From Youngiibacter multivorans (GTDB lineage: Bacteria > Bacillota > Clostridia > Clostridiales > Clostridiaceae): a stretch of 64,000 nt of DNA. The DNA is taken from assembly GCF_017873395.1 (NCBI RefSeq), contig NZ_JAGGKC010000018.1:1-64000 (forward strand). The letters run 5' to 3'. Of the stretch, positions 26,284 through 34,488 are shown piece by piece. The notes under the pieces were generated by a model. That model saw only the letters and a program-made list of their open reading frames with translations. It was not told the origin of the DNA and did not search any database. Every line of letters starts with the position of its first letter. Position 1 is the first letter of the stretch. The position numbers and the translations under genes are program-made.

Positions 26284-27411
26284 TTGAAAAAGATTGCCTA
26301 TGTGGTAACCCAATCTGAAATGGGTGGAGCACAGAAAAATATACTTCTGCTTTCGAAGGGCCTTTCTGACAAGTTTGATATTACCGTGTACTGCGGTCCA
26401 GGCGGACTCCTTGTTGAGGAGCTTCGAAAATCAAAAATCAGGGTCGTGGAAGTACCTTCTCTCAAAAGAGAGATCTCCCTGAAGGATGACCTGAAGACAT
26501 TCAGATACCTGGCCAGGGAGTTCAAAGAAAGCGGTTATTCTATTGTTCACAGCCATAGCTCCAAGGCAGGGATTCTGGCAAGGCTTGCTGCAAAAAACGC
26601 TAAGGTACCCAAGAACATTTATACAGCACATGGATTTGTGTTCAATGAACCTATGGCTGGCCTTGCAAAAGCATTCTACAGATTTATAGAGAAATTTGCT
26701 GCATCCATTGCCACGGACCTTATTGTTGTTTCATATCGTGACCTTGAAACTGCAGAATCACTAGGTATTAAGTCTGACAATCAGACTGCCTGTATTCCAA
26801 ATGGAATTGATTTCGAACAGGAAGCGAAAATTGAAGGACAAGAGGAACGGGCCTACCTGCGGAACCAGCTGGGGATAGGAGATGGGGAATTCGCATTTGG
26901 AACCATAGCCAATTTCTATGAGACAAAGGGTCACAGATATCTTGTTCAGGCATTTGAGAAGCTTAGGAACAGCAGCAGGGCAGAAAACCTTAAGCTTGTC
27001 CTGGTCGGACAGGGACTGCTCCTTGATGAGATAAGGTCCTTATCGGGAGAAGGTGTCATATTCACCGGATACGTGGAAAATGCGGAAAAGCTGATGGATG
27101 CCTTCGACTGTCTTGTACTCCCTTCGGTCAAGGAGGGATTTCCTTTCGTAATTCTTGAAGCGATGAAACACATGCTGCCAATAGTTGCCACTGATGTCGG
27201 AGACGTAAAGAGGATGCTAGGCGAAGGAGATTTAAAATCCTGCAGGATTGTCGAGCCAGGAAGTTCGGAAGCCTTGTGTGAGGCAATGGAATGGATGACT
27301 GAAAATACCGTATCAGCAAGGATCGCTTCCAGATATTCATATGAGACAATAAGTGAAAGATATTCCCTTAAGCGTATGCTTGATGAAACGCTGAAGGTTT
27401 ATGAAAGATGA
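26284..27411 (+). CDS. GT4 family glycosyltransferase
   Basis: A GT-B fold transferase of 375 residues. The N-terminal MGGAQKNILLLSKGL is the acceptor-domain glycine loop and VHSHSSKAGILARLA follows; the C-terminal half has the donor-site EGFPFVILEAM (an Ex7E-type motif). It starts at a TTG behind AGAGGTGAAGG and is the last gene before the operon terminator. Sugar specificity is unknown. Confidence 0.88.
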   Translation: MKKIAYVVTQSEMGGAQKNILLLSKGLSDKFDITVYCGPGGLLVEELRKSKIRVVEVPSLKREISLKDDLKTFRYLAREFKESGYSIVHSHSSKAGILARLAAKNAKVPKNIYTAHGFVFNEPMAGLAKAFYRFIEKFAASIATDLIVVSYRDLETAESLGIKSDNQTACIPNGIDFEQEAKIEGQEERAYLRNQLGIGDGEFAFGTIANFYETKGHRYLVQAFEKLRNSSRAENLKLVLVGQGLLLDEIRSLSGEGVIFTGYVENAEKLMDAFDCLVLPSVKEGFPFVILEAMKHMLPIVATDVGDVKRMLGEGDLKSCRIVEPGSSEALCEAMEWMTENTVSARIASRYSYETISERYSLKRMLDETLKVYER

Positions 27412-27436
27412 AAAGGGCCATGTGTGCCCTTTTTTT
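27411..27436 (+). terminator. intrinsic terminator of the polysaccharide operon
   Basis: AAAAGGGC and GCCCTTTT pair around a 7-base loop, followed by a run of seven Ts at 27430-27436. The stem begins at the last base of the GT4 stop codon. Confidence 0.88.
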
Positions 27437-27507
27437 CGATTTTTAAACAAATTTTTTGCCATTCTCCTGAAATGTGCATATTTAGCATGTGAAAGGAGCT
27501 GATAAAC

Positions 27508-27729
27508 ATGGCAGTATCGGTAAACAAGGAAACAACGGCCCTACTCATCACCTACATCAAAGAGGTGGTCAACGGAAAGACTACCTATGAGGCAAGGAGG
27601 TTCAGAAACTTCAAGACTGCGGCTCTCCCGGAGGATATCCACGAGATAGCGGCAAAGATCTCAGCGCTTGGAGAACAGGCGACCTACAGCTACAAGCTTG
27701 AAGATGTCAGTGCACTGGCAGCAGTATAG
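27508..27729 (+). CDS. small DUF1659-family protein
   Basis: A 73-residue protein beginning MAVSVNKETTALLITYI, with the beta-hairpin-like NGKTTYEARRFRNFKT and a helical PEDIHEIAAKISAL, a pattern I recognise as DUF1659. A GAAAGGAG ribosome site precedes the ATG. It is followed 13 bases later by a DUF2922 protein, a pairing common in Firmicutes. No function is known for either family. The pair has its own downstream terminator. Confidence 0.75.
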   Translation: MAVSVNKETTALLITYIKEVVNGKTTYEARRFRNFKTAALPEDIHEIAAKISALGEQATYSYKLEDVSALAAV

Positions 27730-27742
27730 GAGGTAACGGAAA

Positions 27743-27949
27743 ATGAATAGTCTTTCAATGGTATTCGTGAACAAGGCCGGCAGGAATTCTACCTTTAGGA
27801 TTCCAAAGGTTAGGACAGATGTTACTGAACTTGAGATACAGGAGCTGATGAATCTCCTTATCACAAAGAATGTCCTCTTTGAAGGGGACCAGGAGCTCGA
27901 ATCAATCGATTCGGCTGTAATAACAAGACAGGAAACCATGGCGGTTTAA
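27743..27949 (+). CDS. small DUF2922-family protein
   Basis: A 68-residue protein with SLSMVFVNKAGRNSTFRIP and a helical ELEIQELMNLLITKN, characteristic of DUF2922, ending in a short beta segment. An AGGAGG-type site precedes the ATG. Cotranscribed with the DUF1659 gene. No enzymatic motif or membrane segment is visible. Confidence 0.75.
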   Translation: MNSLSMVFVNKAGRNSTFRIPKVRTDVTELEIQELMNLLITKNVLFEGDQELESIDSAVITRQETMAV

Positions 27950-27955
27950 ACCCTT

Positions 27956-27985
27956 GGCTCATCCTTTCAGGATGGGCCTTTGGCT
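27956..27985 (+). terminator. intrinsic terminator after the DUF1659/DUF2922 pair
   Basis: GGCTCATCCT and AGGATGGGCC pair around a 3-base loop (27956-27978, one G-U pair), followed by TTTGGCTTTTT. Confidence 0.75.
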
Positions 27986-28074
27986 TTTTCAATATTAATA
28001 GCTTGGTTCCATTTGTTTAACAATATAACTAATAGTTTGTGATAGTATGGTGTTAAGAAAGTCGAGGGATGCAT

Positions 28075-28995
28075 ATGGAAAAGAAGGGTATCTTGAAATT
28101 CATGAAGACGCTGCTGAAGAAGGCAGACTGGGACGATAGCTTCGCTTTCGCCTATCAGCTTACGTACAGCCTTCTTTTGGCAATATTCCCTTTCCTAATA
28201 TTCCTTTTCACCCTGCTGGGATACATGAAAATCGATTCTGCAATAATCCTCCAGAGGATGCAGGAGGCTCTCCCGATGGAGGTCTATGACCTGACTGCCG
28301 GGATTGTCACTGACGTCCTTGATAACCAGAGAGGCGGGCTTATGAGCCTTTCAATATTCCTTGCGATATATACTTCATCAGGAGGTATAAGAGCCTTCAT
28401 GAAGGGCATCAACAAGGCAATGAGGATCAAGGAGAAAAGAAACATATTGCACCTATATGCGCTCTCCATATTCTGGGTGGTGCTGTTTGCGGTATCAATA
28501 ATGCTTTCTCTTATCGGGATAGTATTTGGTGAGCAGATACTTTTGGTGATCCTGCATTATTTTCCTGCCCTGCCACAGAAGGAATTCATCCAGACAGCGA
28601 GGATCATCACGCCGGTGGTCTTCATGTTCCTGATGTTCACGATGTTCTATATGTTCGTGCCAACTAAGAAGGTGAAGTTCAGATATGCATTTCCGGGTGC
28701 ACTTTTCGCTACACTGATGTTCATTCTCTCTACACTTGCATTCCAGTATTATGTGAATAACCTCGCCAACTATTCAAGGTTCTATGGAACCCTTGGAGCA
28801 GTGGTGGCCTTAATGCTATGGCTGCTGGTAGTATCCATGATCATGCTGTTTTCAGCACAGATCAACGCCCTTCTTATTGAGGTCAGGGGGATACGGGACC
28901 CTTACATACACGTTGTACAGAATGTGAAGGACAGGGTAGCTGCAAGACGGAACGGAAAGGCAGCTGAAAGCGAATCTATTGTCGAGAAAGAGTAG
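28075..28995 (+). CDS. YihY/BrkB-family inner membrane protein
   Basis: A 306-residue integral membrane protein with about six hydrophobic spans. FAYQLTYSLLLAIFPFLIFLF-like opening, SSGGIRAFMKGINKAM and the late YGTLGAVVALMLWLL are typical of the YihY/BrkB family, once wrongly called RNase BN; its role is unsettled. The second ATG (28075) is best placed behind GAGGG. Monocistronic, closed by a bidirectional terminator shared with the convergent oxidoreductase. Confidence 0.88.
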   Translation: MEKKGILKFMKTLLKKADWDDSFAFAYQLTYSLLLAIFPFLIFLFTLLGYMKIDSAIILQRMQEALPMEVYDLTAGIVTDVLDNQRGGLMSLSIFLAIYTSSGGIRAFMKGINKAMRIKEKRNILHLYALSIFWVVLFAVSIMLSLIGIVFGEQILLVILHYFPALPQKEFIQTARIITPVVFMFLMFTMFYMFVPTKKVKFRYAFPGALFATLMFILSTLAFQYYVNNLANYSRFYGTLGAVVALMLWLLVVSMIMLFSAQINALLIEVRGIRDPYIHVVQNVKDRVAARRNGKAAESESIVEKE

Positions 28996-28998
28996 GGA

Positions 28999-29044
28999 AA
29001 AACAATGGAGACTTGAGGAAAATCCTCAGTCTCCATTGTTTTTT
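28999..29044. terminator. bidirectional intrinsic terminator
   Basis: A long inverted repeat, AACAATGGAGAC with GTCTCCATTGTT plus an inner TGAGGA/TCCTCA stem, flanked by As on the left and six Ts on the right. It lies between the convergent BrkB-family gene and oxidoreductase gene; its right edge overlaps the oxidoreductase stop. Confidence 0.9.
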
Positions 29045-30452
29045 ATACCAGTCCTGCTTCCTTTGCACCAGCGTAGTCCAGACCATTCTCGATGGCCTTC
29101 AGGACCTTGATCTGCTTTGTCGTGTCGCCGATTAGTATACCGGCTACAAGCTTTCCATCCCTGAAGAAAACCTTCCTGTAGGTTCCCTCGATGTCGTTCC
29201 TGGTCCCTACCTGGTCAAGGAGGGGATCGTCAAAATCGACGGAGCCGGCTGAAAAGACCTTTGCGTTGAGTGAATTGAAGATCGTTGAGTTAGTGAACTT
29301 CTTGAAGTCCTCTCTGATGCCGGCAGCATTCTGTCCTGCGGTTTTGCCCATGCCAAGGGCTGCAGGCCAGGTTCCATAAACGAAACCGTCAAGCTGGCAG
29401 ACATCTCCGCATGCCCATATGTCAGGCACGGATGTCTCCATCTTCCTGTTGACTATAACTCCTCTTTCAACAGCAAGCCCCGCTTCCTTCGCAAGCTCAA
29501 GATTTGACCTGATTCCAACAGAGAAGAGGACGAAATCAGCTTCAACGAAGCCGCCGCTCTTAAGTGAGACTCCGGCTACTTTTGCTCCCAGCTTGTTCGT
29601 GAGGGCTGGATCCTTCTTTATCTTTATGTATTGCGCTGAATCTCCGAGTATGAGGTTCAGCCCTGACCTGTTCGCTATACCGCTGAATATTGCAGCGCCT
29701 TCGTTGTCAAGCTGTCTCGGAAGGAGCCTCTTGACGAACTCGACGACTGTAACATCAACTCCAAGCAGCTTCAGCTCCCATGCTGCCTCAAGGCCAAGCA
29801 GGCCACCGCCGATAACAACTGCCTTTTTACCTGGTGCGATTTCACCTGAAAGCTCCTTTGTATCAGCAAACTCCCTGAGAGTATGGATACCGCCCACATC
29901 CTTGAGGTTTGAATCATTCAGGACGAATCCTGGCGTTTTCTCAGTATGGTCGAATTCCACCTGTACCGGTGGTATGAAATTGTGGCTTCCATTGGCAAGG
30001 ATAAGCTTGTCATAGGATTTTTCAGTCCCGTCGTCAAATACAACCTTCTTGTCCTCAGGAAGGAGCCTGACTGCTGTCTTCCCAAGCAATAGCTCAATCT
30101 TGTTTTCCTCATACCAGGTATCCTTCGCAAGGAAGAACTTCTCTGGCGGCTCCGAACCGTCCAGATATTCTCCGATGTTGGTCCTGATATAGGACTTCAT
30201 GGTCTCCTTAGAGACCATGGTGATGGACGCTTCAGGCAGGAGCTTTCTGATTTCCTTCGCTGCGTTGAAGCCTGCCGAACCGTTTCCCAGTATCAGGAAC
30301 CTGTCAAGACCGCCTATGGGGCCAGGAGCTTCCATTTCAACAATCTCTACGAAGGCATCGCCATCTGCTCCGCAAACCTCGCATTTGTCAGGTATCGAGC
30401 CTTCTACCACATGTCCGCAAACCGCACACTTGTATAGCTTCTTCTTTTCCAT
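29043..30452 (-). CDS. rubredoxin-like/FAD-dependent NAD(P)H oxidoreductase fusion
   Basis: Predicted NAD(P)H:rubredoxin-type reductase that feeds electrons to the flavodiiron protein encoded just upstream. Residues 1-40 carry two CxxC pairs (YKCAVCGH and DKCEVCGAD) of a short rubredoxin-like iron site. The remaining 430 residues are a two-dinucleotide flavoprotein: FLILGNGSAGFNAAKEI for FAD, VVIGGGLLGLEAAWEL for NAD(P)H, and WACGDVCQ near the C-terminus. The ATG at 30452 is eight bases from AGGAG; a TTG at 30458 is too close to it. It follows the flavodiiron gene by 21 bases, forming a two-gene operon. Confidence 0.9.
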   Translation of the reverse strand: MEKKKLYKCAVCGHVVEGSIPDKCEVCGADGDAFVEIVEMEAPGPIGGLDRFLILGNGSAGFNAAKEIRKLLPEASITMVSKETMKSYIRTNIGEYLDGSEPPEKFFLAKDTWYEENKIELLLGKTAVRLLPEDKKVVFDDGTEKSYDKLILANGSHNFIPPVQVEFDHTEKTPGFVLNDSNLKDVGGIHTLREFADTKELSGEIAPGKKAVVIGGGLLGLEAAWELKLLGVDVTVVEFVKRLLPRQLDNEGAAIFSGIANRSGLNLILGDSAQYIKIKKDPALTNKLGAKVAGVSLKSGGFVEADFVLFSVGIRSNLELAKEAGLAVERGVIVNRKMETSVPDIWACGDVCQLDGFVYGTWPAALGMGKTAGQNAAGIREDFKKFTNSTIFNSLNAKVFSAGSVDFDDPLLDQVGTRNDIEGTYRKVFFRDGKLVAGILIGDTTKQIKVLKAIENGLDYAGAKEAGLV

Positions 30453-30473
30453 ATCCAATTCTCCTATCAGCCT

Positions 30474-31721
30474 TCAGGCCTTGACATGTTCCTGGTTAAC
30501 AGGAATCTTGCCCAGCAGCTTCTCTCCAAACTCTCTTCCCCAGACAAAGGCATCCTCAAGCTCTTTTTCACTTGCCTTGAACTTCATGCAGAGTCCAGGT
30601 CCGTGAATCTTCATCCTCAGTTCCTTGAGCCTTGATTCAATCCTTGGCACTGCTTCTCCGCTCCACCCGAATGAGCCAAAGGCTCCGGCTATCTTGCCGC
30701 CGTGGACGGTTGGGTTAAGGTGTGCCAAAAGGATCCTTACGGGCTCCAAAAGCTCTCCTACTATTGTGGGTGAACCGAAAAGCAAGCCATCGGAATCCCC
30801 GATGTCTGCAAGGATGTCCTTCATGTCATGGTGGATGATGTCATAGGAGGCGACATCGAAGTCTCCTGATGACCTGAGCCCTTCAACTACCTTGTCTCCG
30901 ATTTCTTTAGTATATCCGTAGGCGGAAACGTAGCTGATCGTTACCTTCTTTTTTCTGCCTGTCCTGTCCTGTGGAGTCGCCCATTTTACATACTGGTTTA
31001 TCACAGCCCAGGGGTCTCTCCTGAGTATGGGGCCGTGTCCTGTAAGCACTGTATCTATATCAAGTCCCTTGATCTTTTCATAGGCCTTAAGTATATGCTG
31101 CTTGTAAGGTCCAAATATGGTTTCGAAATAATACTTGAGTGACTCCTGGTATTTTGGCTCCTCTTCAGGAGTTATAAGATCATCGAACATTGGCTCGAAG
31201 CAGTAGTGCAGTCCGAAAGAATCACAGGTTACGAGCGATTTGTCCTCCTCAATGTAGGTATACATGGAATCCGGCCAGTGCAGGAAAGGCGCCATTATGA
31301 ACTTAAGGGTCTTCCCGCCAAGCTCCAGAGTCTCGTTCTCCTTCACTATCCTGTGCCTGAACGGCTTGTTGACCATTTCCTTGAGGAATCCTATTGCTGC
31401 CTGAGATCCGAGAACCTCTGCGTTCGGGGACAGCTCAAGCATCTTGGAAACTGACCCTGAATGGTCAGGCTCAGTATGGCTTACTATTATGTAGTCTATT
31501 TTGGCAGGGTCGGTTCCGAGCTCCCTCAGCCTCTCAAGATATTCGTCAATAAACTGAAGCTTGACGGTCTCGAATACTGCTGTCTTTTCTGTTCCCTGCA
31601 CCAGGAAGGAGTTGTAGCTTGTGCCGTATGGTGTATACATTATTATGTCGAATATGCGAAGGTTCGGGTCGAGGGCACCTACCCAGTGAATTCCCTTTTT
31701 TACTTCCAAGGATCTAAGCAT
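30474..31721 (-). CDS. flavodiiron protein (A-type flavoprotein, oxygen or NO reductase)
   Basis: A soluble 415-residue enzyme that reduces O2 to water (or NO to N2O) in anaerobes. The N-terminal metallo-beta-lactamase-like domain keeps the diiron ligands: SHTEPDHSGS (His, Glu, Asp, His), FLHWPDS (His), TCDSFG (Asp) and TGHGP (His). The C-terminal flavodoxin domain starts ISYVSAYGYTKEI and has LLFGSPTIVGE. No extra fused redox domain is present; the rubredoxin-like domain is on the next gene instead. The ATG follows AAAGGG. Role: oxygen or nitrosative defence (known for the family). Confidence 0.94.
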   Translation of the reverse strand: MLRSLEVKKGIHWVGALDPNLRIFDIIMYTPYGTSYNSFLVQGTEKTAVFETVKLQFIDEYLERLRELGTDPAKIDYIIVSHTEPDHSGSVSKMLELSPNAEVLGSQAAIGFLKEMVNKPFRHRIVKENETLELGGKTLKFIMAPFLHWPDSMYTYIEEDKSLVTCDSFGLHYCFEPMFDDLITPEEEPKYQESLKYYFETIFGPYKQHILKAYEKIKGLDIDTVLTGHGPILRRDPWAVINQYVKWATPQDRTGRKKKVTISYVSAYGYTKEIGDKVVEGLRSSGDFDVASYDIIHHDMKDILADIGDSDGLLFGSPTIVGELLEPVRILLAHLNPTVHGGKIAGAFGSFGWSGEAVPRIESRLKELRMKIHGPGLCMKFKASEKELEDAFVWGREFGEKLLGKIPVNQEHVKA

Positions 31722-31937
31722 TGTTTCATCCCTTTCTTATTGAGCCAATCAGGCTATTCTTAATCAAATTTCACACAATTATTATACATCAACAAAGTGA
31801 ACTTTTTATGCAGGGAGACTTGAAATGAGCAGTTGTTTTCAGAACTTTTACAAACAAGAGTCCTTTGCAGCTCATGTGGTGCCCAAAGCAAGCCTCCATG
31901 GGTTATAATGGAAGGAAAGGACATCAGGGGGAAAGCT

Positions 31938-32519
31938 ATGCAGGAACTATATACTAATCGACTTATACTCAGGGAATGGAAGCCCTCTGATGCAGTGGAC
32001 ATGTTTGAATACGCAAGGGATCCCGAGATCGGTCCGAATGCAGGCTGGGCACCTCACAAAGACATAGAGGAAAGCTGCAGGGTAATCGAAATGTTCAGGG
32101 AGAGCAGGGATGAGATATATGCTATGGTCCTTCGTGAGGATGGAAGGGTCATCGGCAGCATAGGGCTCCATGAAAGGTCGCCGTCAGAAGTGGTGCCATC
32201 TGGGAGATCGAGGGAGATTGGCTATGTGCTTACAAAGAAGCTGTGGGGAAAGGGATTGGTACCTGAGGCCTGCGCGAGGCTAATTGTCCACGCTTTTAAG
32301 GATATGGCGGTCGATGAGCTATGGTGCGGCCATTACAGCTTCAACGAAAGGTCGAGGTCTGTGGTTCTGAAGACGGGTTTCAGATACGTAGAGACTGTAA
32401 GGAAGACACTTGACCGGCTGGACGGTAGGGAAGTCGACCTTCTTGCATACAGGATTACAAGAGGGGACTTCGAAGAACTTCAGAAAGACCTTCTGGAGAG
32501 AGCAGGGATAATATTGTAA
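31938..32519 (+). CDS. GNAT-family N-acetyltransferase (RimJ/RimL-like)
   Basis: A 193-residue acetyl-CoA-dependent acetyltransferase. LYTNRLILREWKPSDA at the N-terminus is the RimJ/RimL-type opening; REIGYVLTKKLWGKGLVPEA contains the acetyl-CoA pyrophosphate loop and NERSRSVVLKTGFRYV is motif B. The ATG at 31938 has AGGGGGAAAG upstream; a longer frame to 31833 lacks a ribosome site. It precedes acpS by 16 bases and may share its message. The substrate is unknown. Confidence 0.87.
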   Translation: MQELYTNRLILREWKPSDAVDMFEYARDPEIGPNAGWAPHKDIEESCRVIEMFRESRDEIYAMVLREDGRVIGSIGLHERSPSEVVPSGRSREIGYVLTKKLWGKGLVPEACARLIVHAFKDMAVDELWCGHYSFNERSRSVVLKTGFRYVETVRKTLDRLDGREVDLLAYRITRGDFEELQKDLLERAGIIL

Positions 32520-32535
32520 TCAGTGAGGTGTTCAA

Positions 32536-32898
32536 ATGATACTTGGAATGGGCTGCGACATAGTTGAAATTGACAGGATAGCTGGTGTATTCACTACAGA
32601 AAGAAAGCTTAACAGGATATTCACGGACTCTGAGATCGAGCTTGCAAATACAAGCAGTACCCTTGCAGGAAGGTTTGCCGCAAAGGAGGCTTTCCTTAAG
32701 GCCCTTGGGTCAGGCAAGGCAGGAGTTCCTTTGAAGGACATTGAGGTCTTGAGGGATATTTCTGGAAAGCCATTCATCAATGAAGAAAGGCTTAAGCAGG
32801 TCCTGGACAGGGTATTCGGGAAACCTGTGAGGATAAATGTGACGATTTCACACAGCAGGAAAGATGCAATGTCAGTAGTAATTATAGAAGGTGATTGA
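32536..32898 (+). CDS. acpS: holo-[acyl-carrier-protein] synthase
   Basis: Transfers phosphopantetheine from CoA to acyl carrier protein. The 120-residue size and the two Mg-binding signatures fit AcpS: GMGCDIVEIDRI (Asp8) near the start and GRFAAKEAFLKALG. SHSRKDAMSVVII ends the protein as usual. Its stop lies two bases before the nnr start, a frequent arrangement in Firmicutes (acpS-nnr-alr). Confidence 0.96.
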   Translation: MILGMGCDIVEIDRIAGVFTTERKLNRIFTDSEIELANTSSTLAGRFAAKEAFLKALGSGKAGVPLKDIEVLRDISGKPFINEERLKQVLDRVFGKPVRINVTISHSRKDAMSVVIIEGD

Positions 32899-32899
32899 A

Positions 32900-34411
32900 A
32901 TGAGGATCGCTGGGGTCGAAATGATGAGGGAAATTGACAGGATAGCGGTTGAGGAAATCGGGATACCGGCACCGGTTCTGATGGAAAACGCCGCACTTGC
33001 ATGCATAAGGAACCTGGACCTTACAAAAGGCTATTTCGTGGTTGTCTGCGGAAGGGGAAACAACGGAGGTGATGGCTTCGCCATAGCCAGACACCTGTAT
33101 TGCATGGACAAGGAGGTCGATGTCTTCTACATCAGTGAAGGAAGTGACTATAAGACTGAGACCAGGACCAACTTCAGGATACTCAAGAGGCTTGGCGTAC
33201 CCATGATCCCGCTTTCCTCTGAAACCATGTGGTCGTTCAGGGAAGCTTTGAAGGATGCAGATGTTGTAATAGATTCTCTGGTTGGGACTGGTGTAGCCAA
33301 GCCGTTAAGGGACTTCCTCAGGCAAGTCATTCAGGAGATCAACATAAATTCAAAGTATGTGCTTTCAGTCGATGTTCCGTCTGGAATGAATGCGGATAAT
33401 GGTGAAACCATGGGACAAGTGATTGATGCCGACATGACAGTGACCTTCCAGTGCATGAAGAGGGGATTTCTGAACTATGATGCCATGTCGAAGCTTGGCA
33501 GGGTGATCGTGGAGAACATCGGTATTCCAGGCCCTGTCGAGGCCAAGGCTGAAAAAGGCGAATTCCTGACAGACCATGCCTTAGCACGTTCACTGGTGCC
33601 TTTAAGGGATAAGACAGGTTTCAAGAGCAATTATGGAAAGGTCCTTGTTGTAGCCGGGTCTTCCGGTTTTACCGGGGCTGCGCTGATTTGCACTGAAGCT
33701 GCAATATCCACAGGGTCGGGACTGGTAACCCTTTGTTCCAGGGAAGAGGTATTCCAAAGCCTCGTTTTGAGGCTCAAGGAAGCCATGAGCATTCATCCGG
33801 ATGACCTGGAGGATGGAACCGGAAGGGCAGATGTTGTGGTGTTCGGCCCAGGACTTGGAGCAGGCGATGTGACCTTCGATATGCTTCTGAGAGTTATAAA
33901 GTCCATGCAGGAGAATGGAGGCCGCTCGAAAACACTTCTTTTGGATGCTGACGGACTGAACGTATTGAAGGACAGGACGGAGATTCTAACTCATCTGGAC
34001 TTCAATGTCATACTGACTCCGCATGTGGGTGAAATGTCCAGACTATGCGGCCTGAGCTCTGAGGTGATACAGAAGAATCGGATTGACACCGCAAGGAGCT
34101 TCGCGCAAGAGCACAAGTGCATTGTGGTCCTTAAGGGCTACAATACGGTGATTACCGACGGGAAAACGGCATATGTTAATCCTACAGGTTCATCAGCGAT
34201 GGCCCAGGGAGGCATGGGCGACGCACTTGCCGGAATAATAGGGTCCCTTTGCGGACAGGGCCTTGAGCCACTTGAGGCAGCCATCCTCGGCACCTATCTC
34301 CATGGCTACATAGGTGACGAGCTTGCAGGGGAAAATTACATTGTGAAGGCTTCGGAGATTATAGAGGCGATTCCCGGCTGCATGAAGAGGCTTCAGGATT
34401 CGAAACGATGA
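32900..34411 (+). CDS. nnr: bifunctional NAD(P)H-hydrate epimerase / ADP-dependent NAD(P)H-hydrate dehydratase
   Basis: Repairs hydrated NADH and NADPH. The 503-residue protein joins an N-terminal YjeF epimerase domain (GRGNNGGDGFAIARHL, VDVPSGMNADNGE) to a C-terminal ribokinase-like dehydratase domain (VVAGSSGFTGAALI, GPGLGAGD, GGMGDALAGIIGSL). The ATG at 32900 is preceded by AAGGTG, which lies within the end of acpS; a GTG at 32891 is possible but less well placed. Confidence 0.95.
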   Translation: MRIAGVEMMREIDRIAVEEIGIPAPVLMENAALACIRNLDLTKGYFVVVCGRGNNGGDGFAIARHLYCMDKEVDVFYISEGSDYKTETRTNFRILKRLGVPMIPLSSETMWSFREALKDADVVIDSLVGTGVAKPLRDFLRQVIQEININSKYVLSVDVPSGMNADNGETMGQVIDADMTVTFQCMKRGFLNYDAMSKLGRVIVENIGIPGPVEAKAEKGEFLTDHALARSLVPLRDKTGFKSNYGKVLVVAGSSGFTGAALICTEAAISTGSGLVTLCSREEVFQSLVLRLKEAMSIHPDDLEDGTGRADVVVFGPGLGAGDVTFDMLLRVIKSMQENGGRSKTLLLDADGLNVLKDRTEILTHLDFNVILTPHVGEMSRLCGLSSEVIQKNRIDTARSFAQEHKCIVVLKGYNTVITDGKTAYVNPTGSSAMAQGGMGDALAGIIGSLCGQGLEPLEAAILGTYLHGYIGDELAGENYIVKASEIIEAIPGCMKRLQDSKR

Positions 34412-34488
34412 TGATTTCCACTAGGCGATGGGTTTGTGGTAATATGTAACGTGGAACTGAAGGATATAATTGAGGAATTGGTGATTTT

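Noticed and set aside
31722..31937. Promoter TATAAT-like motifs between the flavodiiron and acetyltransferase genes
   Set aside because: Two -10-like hexamers exist, one per strand, but neither has an acceptable -35 or extended -10, so no promoter was annotated.
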